Shown piece after piece: positions 12,914 to 29,227 of a stretch of 64,000 nt of DNA. Numbering within the stretch: position 1 is the stretch's first letter; each line of letters starts with the position of its first letter. Origin of the DNA: Hypericum androsaemum (lineage: Eukaryota > Streptophyta > Magnoliopsida > Malpighiales > Hypericaceae); NCBI GenBank assembly GCA_963995505.1, contig OZ023182.1, positions 15,475,619 through 15,539,618 of the forward strand, written 5' to 3'. The notes under the pieces are model-generated. The model did not search any database, was not told the origin of the DNA, and was given only the letters and a program-made list of their open reading frames with translations. A program made the position numbers and the translations under genes.

Positions 12914-13622
12914 GATAAATTACCGTTAGGTCCTTACTCTATGTCATAATTATGGGTAGGGTCCCTGCTATTTAAAAAATTATTTTTCCGTCCCTGCTTT
13001 TTGTTTAAATGTTGGTCTCGAATCTCTGGCTGACGTCATCACTTATTTTTTCATTTTTTGTCATGTGAAATGACATTTATACTCTTTAACAAAAAAATCA
13101 CCATCTTCAACTCTAAAAACCAAGAACACCATGAACACTAACAAAAACTCATGAACATGGAGAACATAAATCATCATCTTCGACCTTGAAAGAAAAACCA
13201 GATTGAAAACCCAAAACCAAGCGTTGATGGAAAATCCAAAATCTCGAACACTCCTAATCAAACATTGATAGAAGAAAACCTCTAAATCTTCTTCTTCCAG
13301 ATTACCCATGGAATTAAACATTGAAATAGCAAAAAAATAAAAGCCCATGGATGGAAGAAAACCCCAAAATCCAAATTCGCCAAGTCCACAATCTTCTGAC
13401 GTGTCACCGGCGACAGAAGCAGTGGCCATGCGCCCCCCGACCATGGGGTTCCTCTTGAAACTAAGGTGGGATCTAGAACTCACGAAGCCACCAAGAAATT
13501 CCAACCAATCACTGCTCCTAATGACCCTCTCATTATTTTTTTCTCCAAAATCTCACATTTGGAAGTGTAGTTGCTTGGAATTGGAAAGGGAATTGAGTAC
13601 AGTGAGTAAAGGAGGAACCTTT

Positions 13623-13656
<34 letters not shown>

Positions 13657-14113
13657 GGGAGGGTTCTGTTCTAGAAAGTTTTGGAAAAAGGCCCAAATTA
13701 GAAACCTTTGATGTTGCTGGGTTCTGGGTTTAATGGAAGTTGAAGGTTGTGGGTCATGAACATCAGGAATTATAGGAACACACAAGCATGGTGTTCGCAA
13801 TTAATTGGGTATTTTTTGGTATTCTTTGATGGAATGATGATGAGAGATGGATTGATTATTTGCTTAGTTTTCTGCATTGATTATTGGATAAGTTTTCAGG
13901 GTATTTTGAAGTTCGTTCATAGGTTGAAGGAAACAAAATTTTTTTATAAGGGTATACAAATCATTCCACATGACAAAAAGAGAAAAAAATGGATGCTGAC
14001 GTCAGTTAGGGACCCAACCAACATTTTTACAAAGAGCGGCAAAATAATTTTTTGAATAGCAGGGACCTTATCCGTAATTATGATATAGAACAAGAATCTT
14101 AGGGTAATTTGTC
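12914..14113. mobile_element. MULE-like element B with long terminal inverted repeats
   Basis: The left end GATAAATTACCGTTAGGTCC pairs with the reverse complement of the right end (GACAAATTACCCTAAG...). Similarity continues inward for about 130 bp to a TGACGTCA palindrome on each side (near 13031 and 14000). Subterminal AGGGTCCCTGC blocks are shared with the elements at 39772, 60327 and 62282. A clear 9-bp target duplication is not visible, so this copy looks older. The interior (about 13340-13740) is richer in GC and holds a gene-like frame starting MDGRKPQNPNSPSPQ, of unknown origin, plus a GA microsatellite. No transposase is present. Confidence 0.72.
13630..13657. repeat. (GA)n microsatellite
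   Basis: About 14 AG dinucleotides in a row after a short CA run, inside MULE-like element B. Confidence 0.9.
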
Positions 14114-14122
14114 TTTATTATT

Positions 14123-18434
<4,312 letters not shown>

Positions 18435-18745
18435 GAGGCCGCCAAGGAATCTGTACTCGAGCATTTTCATGGTCATACTTGCGTTTTTTCATTGACAGTA
18501 TGATCGGTCTTCCGATTTGGACTCCCGGATAGGATTTTCTCAAAATGAGCCCCAGATACACAGCTTCTTTACATAATATTTCCCTCCGTGTCTTTTTTTT
18601 TTCCTTGAAGAGGTTTGCCTTGGCTTCTTTCGCACATACTTGGTGTAGTTTTACATGTATAGGAAGAGGCAGATTGCCACTGGTTGGACGGGTTCAAAAT
18701 GAACCACGTAAATCTGTATCTTTAAAGAAAGAAGAAACCAGAATC

Positions 18746-18783
<38 letters not shown>

Positions 18784-19680
18784 GGTTTTCTTCTTGAAAC
18801 CCATTATGATGACTCAATTTTTTCCCGAAACTATCCGGCCGGATAATGGTTGTCGGATAATAATTGTACTGATTAATCTAAGTTTAAATCATTACCAGAA
18901 ACACTTTTATAACATATGTATTTTGAAATTAAATCTATATGCGAGTCTGAAATCTCGTAATTCTAGCAAAAGAAAAATTAAGGTATTGCTGACATGAAAA
19001 AAATATGAAATAAACAATTTGCTATAGTATGCTTCAGCTGAAAAATAGTTGATACATTTCGCCTATCTATGATGTGTATTCGTTGTTTTGAATCGTATTG
19101 TCTGTTCACCATAATTAACTCTTTGCATCAATGCATGCTTACTTTCCTTTGATTGTCATTGTACATTTGGGGCGTGCATGAGTTAACTGGCCTATTTTTT
19201 TTGTTTGTTTATAACTATTGGTATACGGTACTCTGGGTTGAGACTAATCTAAGTTCGAGCGGAGTATGACTTTTGAAATATCGCAAAATTTTTTCAACAA
19301 GTATTAACACAGTTGTATTTTCTATAATTCAAACCCAAGATTTGATTAAGTACGAACAACACTCTAGTCATTTAATTTAAGTATTAATTGACCTACTGAG
19401 CTACAATTCTTTTTTTAGAAAGAGCTACAATTACTTGATCGTGCATCTTTTTAGATTATTCAGGTTGGTCATTTTGATAATGATCATGCTATTTGATTTA
19501 TTAAAAAAAAGATAGAGGAACTCTTCAAAATAAAGAAGAAGAGGATGAATAAAAAGAATATGTTTTTTGTTTGATCTACGAATGACATTTTAGAAATTTC
19601 ATATTACCACTTGACGGCAGATTTTGCAGGCTTGAGAATTATACTTTGTAAAAGTATAGAAAAACACAAAAGAGAGAAAA
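18435..19680. other. Intergenic, 3' of the phosphatase gene
   Basis: Holds the presumed 3'UTR, a CT microsatellite and AT-rich sequence. No further gene recognised. Confidence 0.4.
18750..18779. repeat. (CT)n microsatellite
   Basis: About 15 CT/TC dinucleotides in a row. Confidence 0.9.
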
Positions 19681-19681
19681 T

Positions 19682-19964
19682 TCATGAGAAATTATGAATC
19701 TATTCTTAGAGGATAATGGCTTAATAGAAGGGCATAAGCTCTTTCTGCTTCTTTACCGTATAAGTTAAACAAATATTTAGATTAATCGGTGATAGACTAG
19801 TTTAATTAAGGATATCAAATTTAAAATTTTGTAACTCTTCATTAAACTAGTCTATCACCGATTAATCTAAATATTTTTTCGACTATACGATAAAGAAGCA
19901 GAAATGGCCTATGCCCTTCCTTTAAGCCATTATCCTCTGTGGATAGGTTCACAATTTCACATGG
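19682..19964. repeat. Long imperfect inverted repeat (hairpin-forming; MITE or small-RNA precursor)
   Basis: Left arm 19682-19806 and right arm 19841-19964 are reverse complements with a 34-base spacer. The inner ~35 bp around GATTAATCGGTGATAGACTA is perfect, the rest is roughly 80-90% matched, and GAGGATAATGGCTTAA is shared near the outer ends. A transcript would fold into a ~125-bp stem. No clear target duplication was found, so a foldback/MITE insertion, a hairpin siRNA locus and a young MIRNA-like locus all remain open. Confidence 0.82.
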
Positions 19965-19974
19965 AGTCTTCTTT

Positions 19975-21010
19975 CCCTGCCTTTCTCCGCTTCTTTCCTC
20001 CTCTTTTTCCTCCTTAGGGAGTTCTTTCTCCTCTTCCCTTCTCCCTTTTCTCTTATTTTTTAGTTTTTCTCTTTTCCATATCTCAAATCTGATCTGGTGA
20101 AGTTTTGGCCTTTGCTACGTGTGGTTGCTTCCTTACTCGTCATTGTTCTCCGGAGCTCGCCGTTCTCCCGTCGTCGTTATGCAAGGAGTCAGAGTCAGAG
20201 CCCTCATATATTGTTTCTTTTCTCTAGTCACTTTCCTCACCTCGCCGCGGTCCCTGAGATTTCCACCACCGGTCTCCTTGTTCCTGAGGTTCCACCGGCA
20301 GTCCCTACCGCTCGCCTTTGCAGCCAAACCACTAAGGTGTAAGGCCTCCTCCGCTGCAAGGTGTTCGCCACCGGTCCCCACAGCAAGTTGGCCTCCCCCG
20401 TACACAGCCTCTGCAGGTTGCTCCACCGATAAGGTATAGAGGGGTTGGTCTTTATAGACCGCCCCTCCGGTATCCAGTGACTTTTGTTTATTTTTGTGAT
20501 TTCTATTTTTGTTCTGTTGTCTTTGATTTATTGTCGTATGTTTGCTTATTATTCATATCTGGTTTGCAATATTTTGCCTAAACTCGATTGTTTGGTGGTT
20601 TATTTGGGCTGTGTTTAATTTTTGCTATTTGTATTGTTCTTGTTTTTTATTTGGATCAGCCTTGGTTTGATCTAAGATCCAGACGGATCTCGATACCTCT
20701 CCTATTGATTCAGGTGGATAACTTTGTCTTGGTTGAACTCGTTCGACATTGGCTCTCATTTTAGTGCGTCTCGTATGCATTCAAATGCCCTCTAGATTGC
20801 GTCTTTCATGTTATCTATTGGTTATTAGCCATAGGTTGTCTCAGCAGTTGTTCGCATTAGTTGTTAGCTCTTGATGCTTTACGCCTGCCCTTCGCCTCCA
20901 TCCTCGCAACCCTGTGGTCTTCGGTTTGGTATCTGTTTTCGATTTGGTGTCTTTGTCTATTATTTATGTTTTTCATGTGTTTATTTTGTAAACCAAAAAA
21001 AAATTAATTT
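19975..21010 (+). repeat. Dispersed repeat copy 1, GC-rich head and A-rich tail (possible retroposon)
   Basis: The part from about 20480 to 21005 is related to 39130-39640: both contain TTGGATC followed by a TTCGATCT/TTTGATCT-like block, then GCCTTGTCTTGGTTG or CTTTGTCTTGGTTG, GCATGC/GTATGC words, GGTTATTAGC and GCCCTTCGCC, and both end in a T-rich stretch and a short A-run. The 5' part (19975-20450) is pyrimidine-rich, then GC-rich, and contains overlapping short frames without a recognisable domain. A LINE or SINE 3' region is a reasonable guess but not shown. Confidence 0.5.
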
Positions 21011-21652
21011 TGTATATACAATATTGTAAATTCTTGAGAACAACTTAAGTGTTGATAACATAATCAAAAAGAGAAGCGTTGTCGGGATAAGGTTTCTTTG
21101 GTTGATGTATGTCAACATAATTAGAAAAAAAGTGTCGTGTTTTTATTTTTAAAATTGATGTGACATTTTGTTTTTACCTTTAAAATTAATGTGTTATTTT
21201 AATATTTGTTTATTGTTATTGTGTCCTTGCAATATTTGTTTGATGTGTTTTTTTCTGCCTCATGCACATATATTTTTGTCTGTCTGATGTGTAATTATTT
21301 TGTAATAATGTGTCTTTGCAAAGAAAATGACATATCAAACAAAAGTAACAGCCAAAAATATGTTATGCCGTCGTTTTTGCTTAATGTGCTATATCTGATT
21401 GATATTGATGGAACCCACTAAATTTTTGTTTGGAAAACTTTATTATTGTTAAAAAAATTTATTCCACTCAAATCTAGATTTAATCAATCTAATGGATAAC
21501 TCGATAACTACTATTTATAGCCCCCACATTCCCACCCTAACCCCCACACCGCACGCGCTCTACCCCAATAATAAGCCCCCGAGCATCAAAATTAGGGTTT
21601 CTGTATTTTTGTGCCCTAACCGAAGCAAAGAAAGGAAGCCGGAGAAGAGGAC

Positions 21653-21653
<1 letters not shown>
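21011..21653. other. Intergenic and 5' leader of the zinc-finger gene
   Basis: AT-rich to about 21480, then GC rises towards the start codon at 21654. The frame is open upstream to an ATG at 21492, but that extension is unlike the family and is probably leader. Confidence 0.4.
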
Positions 21654-21707
<54 letters not shown>

Positions 21708-21995
21708 GCGGACGCGGCGTTGACTAACCGGGGAGGCGGAAAAGCGGGGCTGATCGACCGGACGGGGAAGGACAAGGGCGGCCACGCCAAGTTTGAGTGT
21801 CCACACTGCAAGGTAACCGCCCCCGACGTCAAGTCTATGCAGATCCACCACGAAGCCCGCCACCCGAAGATCCCTTTCGAGGAGGACAAAGTCACCAACC
21901 TCCACTCCTCCGTCGCCACCTCCTCCGCTGCCGCATCCGCCTCCGCCGACCCCAACAAGCCCCGCCCCGGCATCCGCGGCTCCCTCAAGAAGTGA
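21654..21995 (+). CDS. Small C2H2-type zinc-finger protein (ZNF706-like)
   Basis: A single-exon frame of 113 residues. The N-terminus MTGKAKPKKHTAKEIAAKAD is a basic, Ala/Lys-rich helix, followed by a Gly-rich linker (TNRGGGKAGL). One zinc-finger module, FECPHCKVTAPDVKSMQIHH (about residues 47-66), continues to EARHPKIPFEE and has the C-x2-C...H...H-P-K arrangement of the small ZNF706-like family. The tail is Ala/Ser-rich and ends PGIRGSLKK. The Met at 21654 was chosen because the family begins this way and the upstream 54 codons are low-complexity leader. Function in plants is poorly known; nucleic-acid binding is inferred from the finger. Codon use is strongly GC-ending, unlike the surrounding DNA. 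Confidence 0.88.
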
Positions 21996-23290
21996 CCCCC
22001 CGCCGCCCTGTCCCCGCCATGTTATCAATTGTTCCTTTTGGTGTTTTGCACTGTCCTTGTGTTTTTGACTTTTCTCTGCTCTTTAGCTGGGTGTTTCGAC
22101 TGTCGGCCGGATGTATATTAGTGTCCTGATGATCATGATGGGTTACGGTTGTACGCCCAAGTGGTTGCTCTACGAGAAGTGTTTCTGATTATGGTTATTA
22201 AGTGCTTGCTCTATCTTGCTTGCCTATTCTTTTGAGTGCTTGCTAACTGGTTTTTACGGGTGCGCGAGTTTGACTTTCGCTGGGGAACGCTCTGAGATAG
22301 TATTTCAAGCTAATTGCCCCTGAATACTGTTATGTTTAACATCTTGGGTTCGGGGTGACCTGTGTACTTGTCGCTGATAGCAGCAATGGTAAGGGTGTGA
22401 GAGTATCTCGCCTTTTGCTTTTAGGTTGCCTCTGTTGATTAGGTTAATGCTTGCTTTGACTATTTGTGGGTATGAACCAGTCAGTTGTTTCTCTACTAGG
22501 GTTGAGGAATGGAAAGGCGTGTGCTTGCTAGTTTTAATTGCTCTAGCCAGGAATTGGTTTCTGGGGATGTGAATTTAGTTCCTCTTGTTGAGGTTCAACA
22601 AGATCTGGACTATTGATTGCCAGATCCTTGTCTAAAGTTATGTTCATGTAAGTTGGATCATCCTCTGTCTGGCATTGGTTTTAGAATGTCTGGTCCACCA
22701 ATTGTGGAATACTTGGTAATTTTATGGTTGCCTTTACTTTAGTCATGATGCCTATGGTTTTGAAATTCGTTATGGTTCCGAAACTTTGATGCCTTGTTGT
22801 GTATCATAGGGGACACTGATTTCTGGAAGAGATCAACCATTTTCCCAGGTACGTTTTGGTATTCGAACACACCTTGAAACTATGGCTATCAAGGGGGTTT
22901 CGGACTCGTATTGTGGTGTCCGAGTCCTCCAAGAACTGTGGCAATAGTCGTCGTTGGATGTTACCCAGGATCCCGAGTTACCCAAACTGGAACTTCGAAG
23001 CCCGAAGTTCCATACGTTCAGCGGTCGAAAAGTTAGATTAAAACCAGTAAAACTTCTGTAAAAATTCATCTCAAAACCCCAGTTTTATGTCTGGTAAACC
23101 AATATTCATGATGTAAAAAACTCCGCTGCAAGAAGAAAAACTTGTATGCATTTTCTATAACTGTTGCTGTAAAGAAGAAAAGAACGTTCAGCTAAAGGAG
23201 CAGAGTAAGATGGACAGTAACTGCCCTTCTTGTGATCTAGTAATTGTCTAACCGCCAAGGAACTTGCAGCTACTGATTGAAGAAAAGTTG
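21996..23290. other. Convergent intergenic region between zinc-finger and WRKY genes
   Basis: Holds the 3'UTRs of two convergent genes. No coding region or transposon end recognised. Confidence 0.4.
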
Positions 23291-23292
23291 TT

Positions 23293-26109
23293 CTAGGTAG
23301 AGAATCTTCCCATGATTTGCTGATACAACGAAGACGATGCCGACCCCGAAGAACCATTTGTTTGGTCAGTAATGGATGAGCCAACATCATAGATGTTCTC
23401 CTTCTGTTCTTGTTTCGGCCTGATCATCTGTTGTGCGGACAGGAATTGCTGAACTTGACCAGTGAATTTACCATTCCTGTGAAAGTCAACACCCCCCATA
23501 GATATGTTTGGAGTTGCTCGAATGCTTGATGGCATCGTAATTGGGAAGTCTGGAACAAGCGAAGCGATGGAACCGGGGTGATGCATAGGGGCCTGGTTAG
23601 AGTTGCACCCGAACGGACCGTAAGGCATTGCACTCTGGATGGACGGGAACTTCATCGGGTACATGGAGGAAGGCCCCAGCCTCGCATCGTTGCCGAAGTT
23701 TCTGGGGAATGCGGGCCTCAGATAGTAGTTGTTAAACATTGGCTTCCTGTCAAAAGCTGGTGTGAAGTCTTGCATTTGAGAATCTGGCTTCGGTCCGTTT
23801 GTGCTTCTTCCATATCCCACCAAACCAGTGTGGGCATTTGAAGGATTCGGCGGCAAACTAGCACCGGTCGAATTCGCGTGAGTGCTGTTTCTCGCCGCAG
23901 GTACCTCGTGATTGTGTTTACCCTCGTAAGTTGTAATCACGAATTTCAGGTTGTGGGATGCCCTCTCCACATGTTTCCGCACCAAACATCCAGGGCTGGT
24001 GCATTTGTAGTAACTCCTGCAATCATACAGTCATTAGTTCATCTTTCCTGTCATTTTAATGAAAATTCGCAGCGAAAACTCGTTAAACACGGGAATTGCA
24101 GACGAAGAAACTCTGCAATTAGTGTCGAGGAATGGTGTACCTTGGGTTTGGGTTTCCCTTGACAACCTTTTGCCCGTACTTCCTCCAACGATATCCATCG
24201 TCGAGTATGTCCACCTCACTCTCTATTTGCACCACAACTCGTGGTTCTCGAACAGCACGAGATGTAATATTTGCTTCAAGCAAACATTCGATCCTCCTGA
24301 GATGCAGTAAAAAGTAACAGATCATCCATTGTGATTGATACAGGCTGAGAGAAAATCACAAGAGGATGAATAACTACCTTCTTTTCGACTCGGATTCCTC
24401 AGCATCAAAATCGAGTCTAACTTGCCCGCCTGCTTGAGTGGCGCCATCATCGTCATTATCATCAAGACTTGCGAGAGTTGAGGACAGCTCAGGAGTCCCA
24501 GCTGGTTCAATTGCTCCAGCAGATCCGCCCTGTGTAGCTTGGGGATCGGAAAGTTCGGTGACCACAGATGTAGAAGAGGTCCTTTCCATCCCGTCGAACC
24601 TCCTCTCAGAAATACCATATCGAAAGTCTCTGGTGCCCGACTCTGCACTTCTCCAAGCTGCAACACCTTCAGGTTTGACACTGGTTCCACTGTCTACTTC
24701 CATCTCTGGCATCCCATCAAGTGAAGAAGCTGTCCCAGGCTGAGCCCGGCGATTAGGCTGAGGTTGAGGGTGATTGTGGTTGCCTTTATAGATGATCTCT
24801 GTAATCCGTCCATCGTGTGAACGCTCTATCTTTTTCTTTACCAGACAATTGGTATGGGTACACTTATAATAACTCCTTGGATACTCACTACCTTTTACTT
24901 GTTTCTGGCCATACTTTCTCCAGTTGTATCCATCGTCGGATGTCCTTCCCGCATCAGCAACAGGAAACGCTCCTTTCTGTTCCTCCACGGGCTGCGCCTC
25001 TACGGATCCTCCACGAGCAGGCTGTTGCTGTTGGTCATTTTGGTTGGCAGAAACCTCCTGAACGAAACAGTCTTCAACGCCGCTTCTCTCCAACACCTTG
25101 GCGCCGGTGGCCAACTTGTCCTCCGCCACCCCCTTCGGGAACTCAAAATCCATGACCGTTCCGCTCGAAACCACAGCACGAAGATCACCATCATTCTCCT
25201 GTCCAGGTACCACACAAACCAAACACTCAAAAACACACGTCTGATTACATTTCACCCTAGCATAAACACAAGTACATTCTCCACACTCAATCGAGCAGAA
25301 AAAAACACAACTCGGCCTCATGCAACAAAGTCCACAGCTCAGTCTGACCACACTGTTGAAGTACATTCCACAAGTGGAAAATTTTGCATATAAACCAAAA
25401 GAGTTGCACCAACAAAGTTATACATATATGATGATCCATTCAATTCCAAAGTCTCACTCAATTACGCCCTTTTTAATTACCCGGTTTGTTGGTTAACTGT
25501 AGGCTAGTTTTTAGGTACCATTTAGCTACCCGAGTGCGGTTTAGCTAGTGGTGGGGTGCGGGTGAGAAATCCATTCCTCCTACTTAAACTCTATTTAAAA
25601 AGAGTCCCACTGGTACCTGATTATAGAAGCCGGAAAATTCAGAGAAAGCATCATCAAAGAACAAGCCGTTGTCCTCCTTGGCCCGCCCGAACCTGCCTCC
25701 CTCGTTTGCGAACCCCGTCGTCGGCGACGGCTGTATTATAATTATAATTATCATCAAAACAAAAAGAAAAAAAAGGAATACGAGTCGGCCTTTGAGGGAT
25801 CCACAAAAATAAAATTAAAAAAAAAAGAAAAAGAGAAAAAGAGAGAGAGACCTGGGAATTGGGCAAGAGGATAGGTGAATCGAGGAGGGCGGTGGGGCTG
25901 ATCCCGGGAGGGATGGTTAAGAGGGGCGACCGGACGACAGGCGGGGAGAAAATGAACGGGCCATCCCTATTCGTCCTGAAACGCGGCGTATTGATCCTAT
26001 CCGCGTTGAACCCGCATTTCGCCGCCCTCCTCTCCGCTATGCTCCCCCTCCCCCAGCCGTTCCCCTCTCCGCCGTCCGGACGGTTTCCGTTGTCCGAGGT
26101 GGGGTCCAT
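23293..26109 (-). CDS. Group I WRKY transcription factor (SUSIBA2-like)
   Basis: Four exons on the minus strand join in frame: 26109-25852, 25198-24378, 24296-24141 and 24016-23293, giving 652 residues. The N-terminus has the [11 protein letters not shown] and [21 protein letters not shown] blocks typical of group I WRKYs; the latter is the SP-rich site phosphorylated by MAP kinases in relatives. The first WRKYGQK is at about residue 179, with a C-x4-C-x22-H-N-H finger, and the second is at about residue 397, with C-x4-C-x23-H-N-H. The second domain is split by the conserved intron after NPNPR. A basic KRR patch precedes REPRVVVQ. Role: W-box (TTGAC[C/T]) binding nuclear regulator. The exact orthologue (SUSIBA2, WRKY1, WRKY20 and others) is inferred only. 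Oddity: exon 1 ends ...LLPNSQ and exon 2 begins ENDGDL, without the SPTTG segment often seen after this point in relatives. Confidence 0.9.
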
Positions 26110-26310
26110 CTTTTAAATTCTCAGTTTGGGACAAGGGTGTCACTTAAAGACTCATTCTGTGTTTTGTTTTGTCGTTATCCTATTTTTGGACCCTTTCTCG
26201 GAGGAATTAGAAGCGAATGAGACAAATGTAGAAAACTGGGTTTTAGTTTTGTCTCTTTCTCTACAGTGTCGTCTTGTCCATGGAGACAGGGGGGAGTGTT
26301 CCCATGATGA
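26110..26310 (-). promoter_or_regulatory. 5' leader/proximal promoter region of the WRKY gene
   Basis: The 200 bases upstream of the WRKY start codon. Further upstream (26335-26400) is a purine-rich GA block that looks like plant 5'UTR sequence and is itself repeated at 27190-27260. No TATA box was assigned. Confidence 0.35.
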
Positions 26311-26426
26311 TTTTGTGTTTATCTAACACTGGGGCAGAAGAGAGTGTGGGATTAGAGAAGAGGGAGAGAAATTGTTTATATGGAGGAGAGAGAAAGAGAG
26401 GGAGTTGTTCTAGTTAATCGGTTTCT

Positions 26427-26956
26427 AATTTTGATAGAATGTATAATATAGAACACACGTCACGTTTCTATATATTAGTATGCCGATTAATTCATATTCG
26501 ATTGAGTTTCTAAATTTGATAAAATATATAATATGGAACACACGTCACATTTCCATATATTAATGTGCCGATTAATTTTTTTGTCGGTGCTGATTAATTT
26601 AGATTCGAGTTGAGTTTCTAAGTTTGATAAAATGTTATAATGTAGAACACACGTCACATTTCGATATACCACTGTGTCGATTAATTCATATTCGAGTTGA
26701 GTTTATAAGTTTGATAAAATGTATAATATAGAACACACGTCATATTTTCATATACTACTGTGCTGATTAATTCGTATTCGAGTTGAGTTTCTAAGTTTGA
26801 TAAAATGTATAATACATAAGATATGTCACATTTTCATATATCAATGTGTCGATTAATTTAGATTCGAATTGAGTTTCTAAATTTGATAAAAATATATAAT
26901 GTAGAACACACGTCACATTTCTATATACCACTGTGCCGAATAATTCAAGTTCGAGT
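26427..26956. repeat. ~85-bp tandem repeat array 1
   Basis: About six units, each with TTTCTAAGTTTGATAAAATG, then TAGAACACACGTCACATTT and CGATTAATTCATATTCGAG. ACACACGTCAC-like cores occur near 26453, 26537, 26646, 26732, 26819 (degenerate) and 26906. Confidence 0.88.
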
Positions 26957-27282
26957 TGAGTAAAATATTTAAAAAGTGGCAAGATTTTGACAACAAATAT
27001 TTAGCATTACTATGTTTATTCAGTAAACACCAAAGAATCATATGCAAACTTAAAAATATTCAAGTTTAGTAAACCTTTTTCCACTTTTTTATGTTTTACT
27101 TTTTAGAAAAATAGTATTAAAAATTATATTTGTTCTTGTGTTTCAGTTATCCGAGGAAAATAATCAGCTGCATTTTGTGTTTATTTAACACTGAGACAGA
27201 AGAGAGTGGGGGATTAGAGAAGAGGGAGAGAGAGGTTTATATGGAGGAGAGAGAAAGCAAGCGAGTTGTTTTAGTTAATCTG

Positions 27283-27605
27283 TTTCTAAGTTTGATAAAA
27301 TGTAAAATAAAGAATACATGTCACATTTTCATATACCAGTGTACAGATTAATTCATATTTGAGTTTTCTAAATTTGATAAAATATATAATACAGAACACA
27401 CGTCACATCATTGTGTCGATTATTTCAGGTTCGAGTTGATTTTCTAAGTTTGATAAAATGTATAAGAACACACCTCACATTTCCATATACCACTATGCCG
27501 ATTAATTCGAATTCGAATTGAGTTTCTAAGTTTGATAAAATGTATAATATAGAACACACACCACAATTCCATATACCACTATCCCGATTAATTCATGTTC
27601 AAGTT
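27283..27605. repeat. ~80-bp tandem repeat array 2
   Basis: About four units of the same repeat as array 1; cores near 27312, 27395, 27468 and 27553. Units are slightly shorter and more diverged. Confidence 0.85.
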
Positions 27606-27838
27606 GAGTGAAATATTTAAAAGGTGGCAAAACTCAAAACAAATATTTAACACTACTATATCGAGAATAACAACCATTCAGTTATTCACAGTATACACCA
27701 AAGAATCATATGCAAACTTTAAAAAAAATCAAGTTTAGTAAACCCTTTCAGCTTTTTGATGTTTATAATTCTTTAGAAAAATAAAATTAAAAAATTATCT
27801 TTGTTGTAGTGTTTCAGTCACTCGAAGAGAATAATCTA

Positions 27839-29222
27839 AGGGTGGGTAAGTGTGTTGAGTAATGAGTAAGTTACAAATTTGGTAGTATTATGAGTGATTA
27901 ATAACTTGATTAAAGCTTTACATGACAAGGTAGTATTGGCCCATCAACTTTCCTTTTTTCCTCTCACCCTTATTAAATGCTTCATTTAACGAGAGCATTT
28001 AGATCAAATATTGATGTCGTTGTTCTAACGTAACCAAGTCTAGAATTATTGACGCAATAATGTTAAATAATTGTTAGAAAAATTTTATCACATTTCAAAA
28101 CTCTAAGCTAACTCAAATATAGATCAGTGACTTTAGTGGGTCCAGATACCAGGTGGTATATAAAAATACTTCATTTGTGTGTACGGTGGTAGAGAAGGAA
28201 GAGAGAGAGAGTATTTATTTTTTATTTTTACAGTATCTATTCGGACACTCATAAGAATAACTAATCGAGGATTGAGTAAAAGTGACAAAGTTTTCCAAAC
28301 AAGTATTAAATATTATTACATTCGTAATAACTCAAATTCGAGACATCTTGATTAAGTTAGAACAACTCATTCACGTAGTAATCAAATTGCTTAATCTAAG
28401 TATTTGTTGGTCAAAGGCGATTAATTACATGCCATGTATAAATTATTTTGGTGGCAATTCTTGTTTTGGAATGATATTTAATGAAGCTCTTACTTAATTT
28501 TGACTGCCTAGGTCAACAGTATTGGGAAATGTTTAAAATAATATCCTAATTAATTACCAATTTAATAACCTATCACACCAATCATACCTCTTTTCCACGT
28601 TATCAATGGATATACGTCTTTCTAAGAGAAAACATGCAAGTTATTGGTACTCTCCCAAAGTGTCCCCAATATTCCTTCTACGAAGTATTTAAATTTAATT
28701 CTTTATGTTTATACTATTCACTAACACACTTAAACATGAATAACAGAAACATTGCTGTCTATAACAACAGAAAAACTAATCCAAACACGAACTTCGTCAA
28801 AGTCAATTATTCTAACAAAAAATAATAATAATAATTCTAATGTGATATTTTATTTAATGCAATCTGAGTTGTTTAACGCTTAAATCAATGCCAACAATAA
28901 ATAATTTCCATTCATAATGCAACAACAATAACAACAAGATTGGGAAGATCTCTGTCCTAGCGAGGGATTAGCTTAACTAATGGTAAGCCGAAAAATCTTG
29001 AGGTGGAAAGTTATTTGTTAGATTCCTTTGCATCGTTTTTGTTTATTATTCGATCGCCTATAATGACACGCGGGACACCTGGGGTCCACAAAAATATTTT
29101 GCACGTTGGAAATGTTGCAAAAGACCTCATTTTGTATATAAAATTCTCGTCATAATCCAATTTCTTGCTAATAAAGCAGCGATTCTTGTCTAATAGCCGT
29201 TTTATAGTTTTGGCAATTTATA
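27839..29222. other. Intergenic AT-rich stretch
   Basis: No gene or complete transposon recognised. Confidence 0.4.
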
Positions 29223-29227
29223 CCACC

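Larger units (their letters stand above)
26310..27838. repeat. Tandem segmental duplication with internal satellite arrays
   Basis: Copy 1 is about 26310-27170 and copy 2 about 27175-27838. Each starts with TTTTGTGTTTAT-TAACACTG and a GA-rich block, passes through an array of ~85-bp repeats, and ends with a shared block containing CACCAAAGAATCATATGCAA, CAAGTTTAGTAAACC and GTGTTTCAGT. Copy 1 has about six repeat units and copy 2 about four, so the arrays changed in length after the duplication or independently. Confidence 0.85.

Noticed and set aside
13061..13733. Overlapping frames on both strands as candidate genes
   Set aside because: They lie inside MULE-like element B, have no recognised domain and include a GA microsatellite.
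20097..20439. Three overlapping frames in a GC-rich patch
   Set aside because: No domain and low-complexity composition; the patch belongs to a dispersed repeat copy.
21492..21653. N-terminal extension of the zinc-finger frame
   Set aside because: Low complexity and unlike the family; the Met at 21654 gives the usual start.
25199..25366. N-terminal extension of WRKY exon 2 as a separate start
   Set aside because: The frame is Cys-rich intron sequence; the acceptor at 25200-25199 and exon 1 at 26109 give a family-like N-terminus in the right phase.
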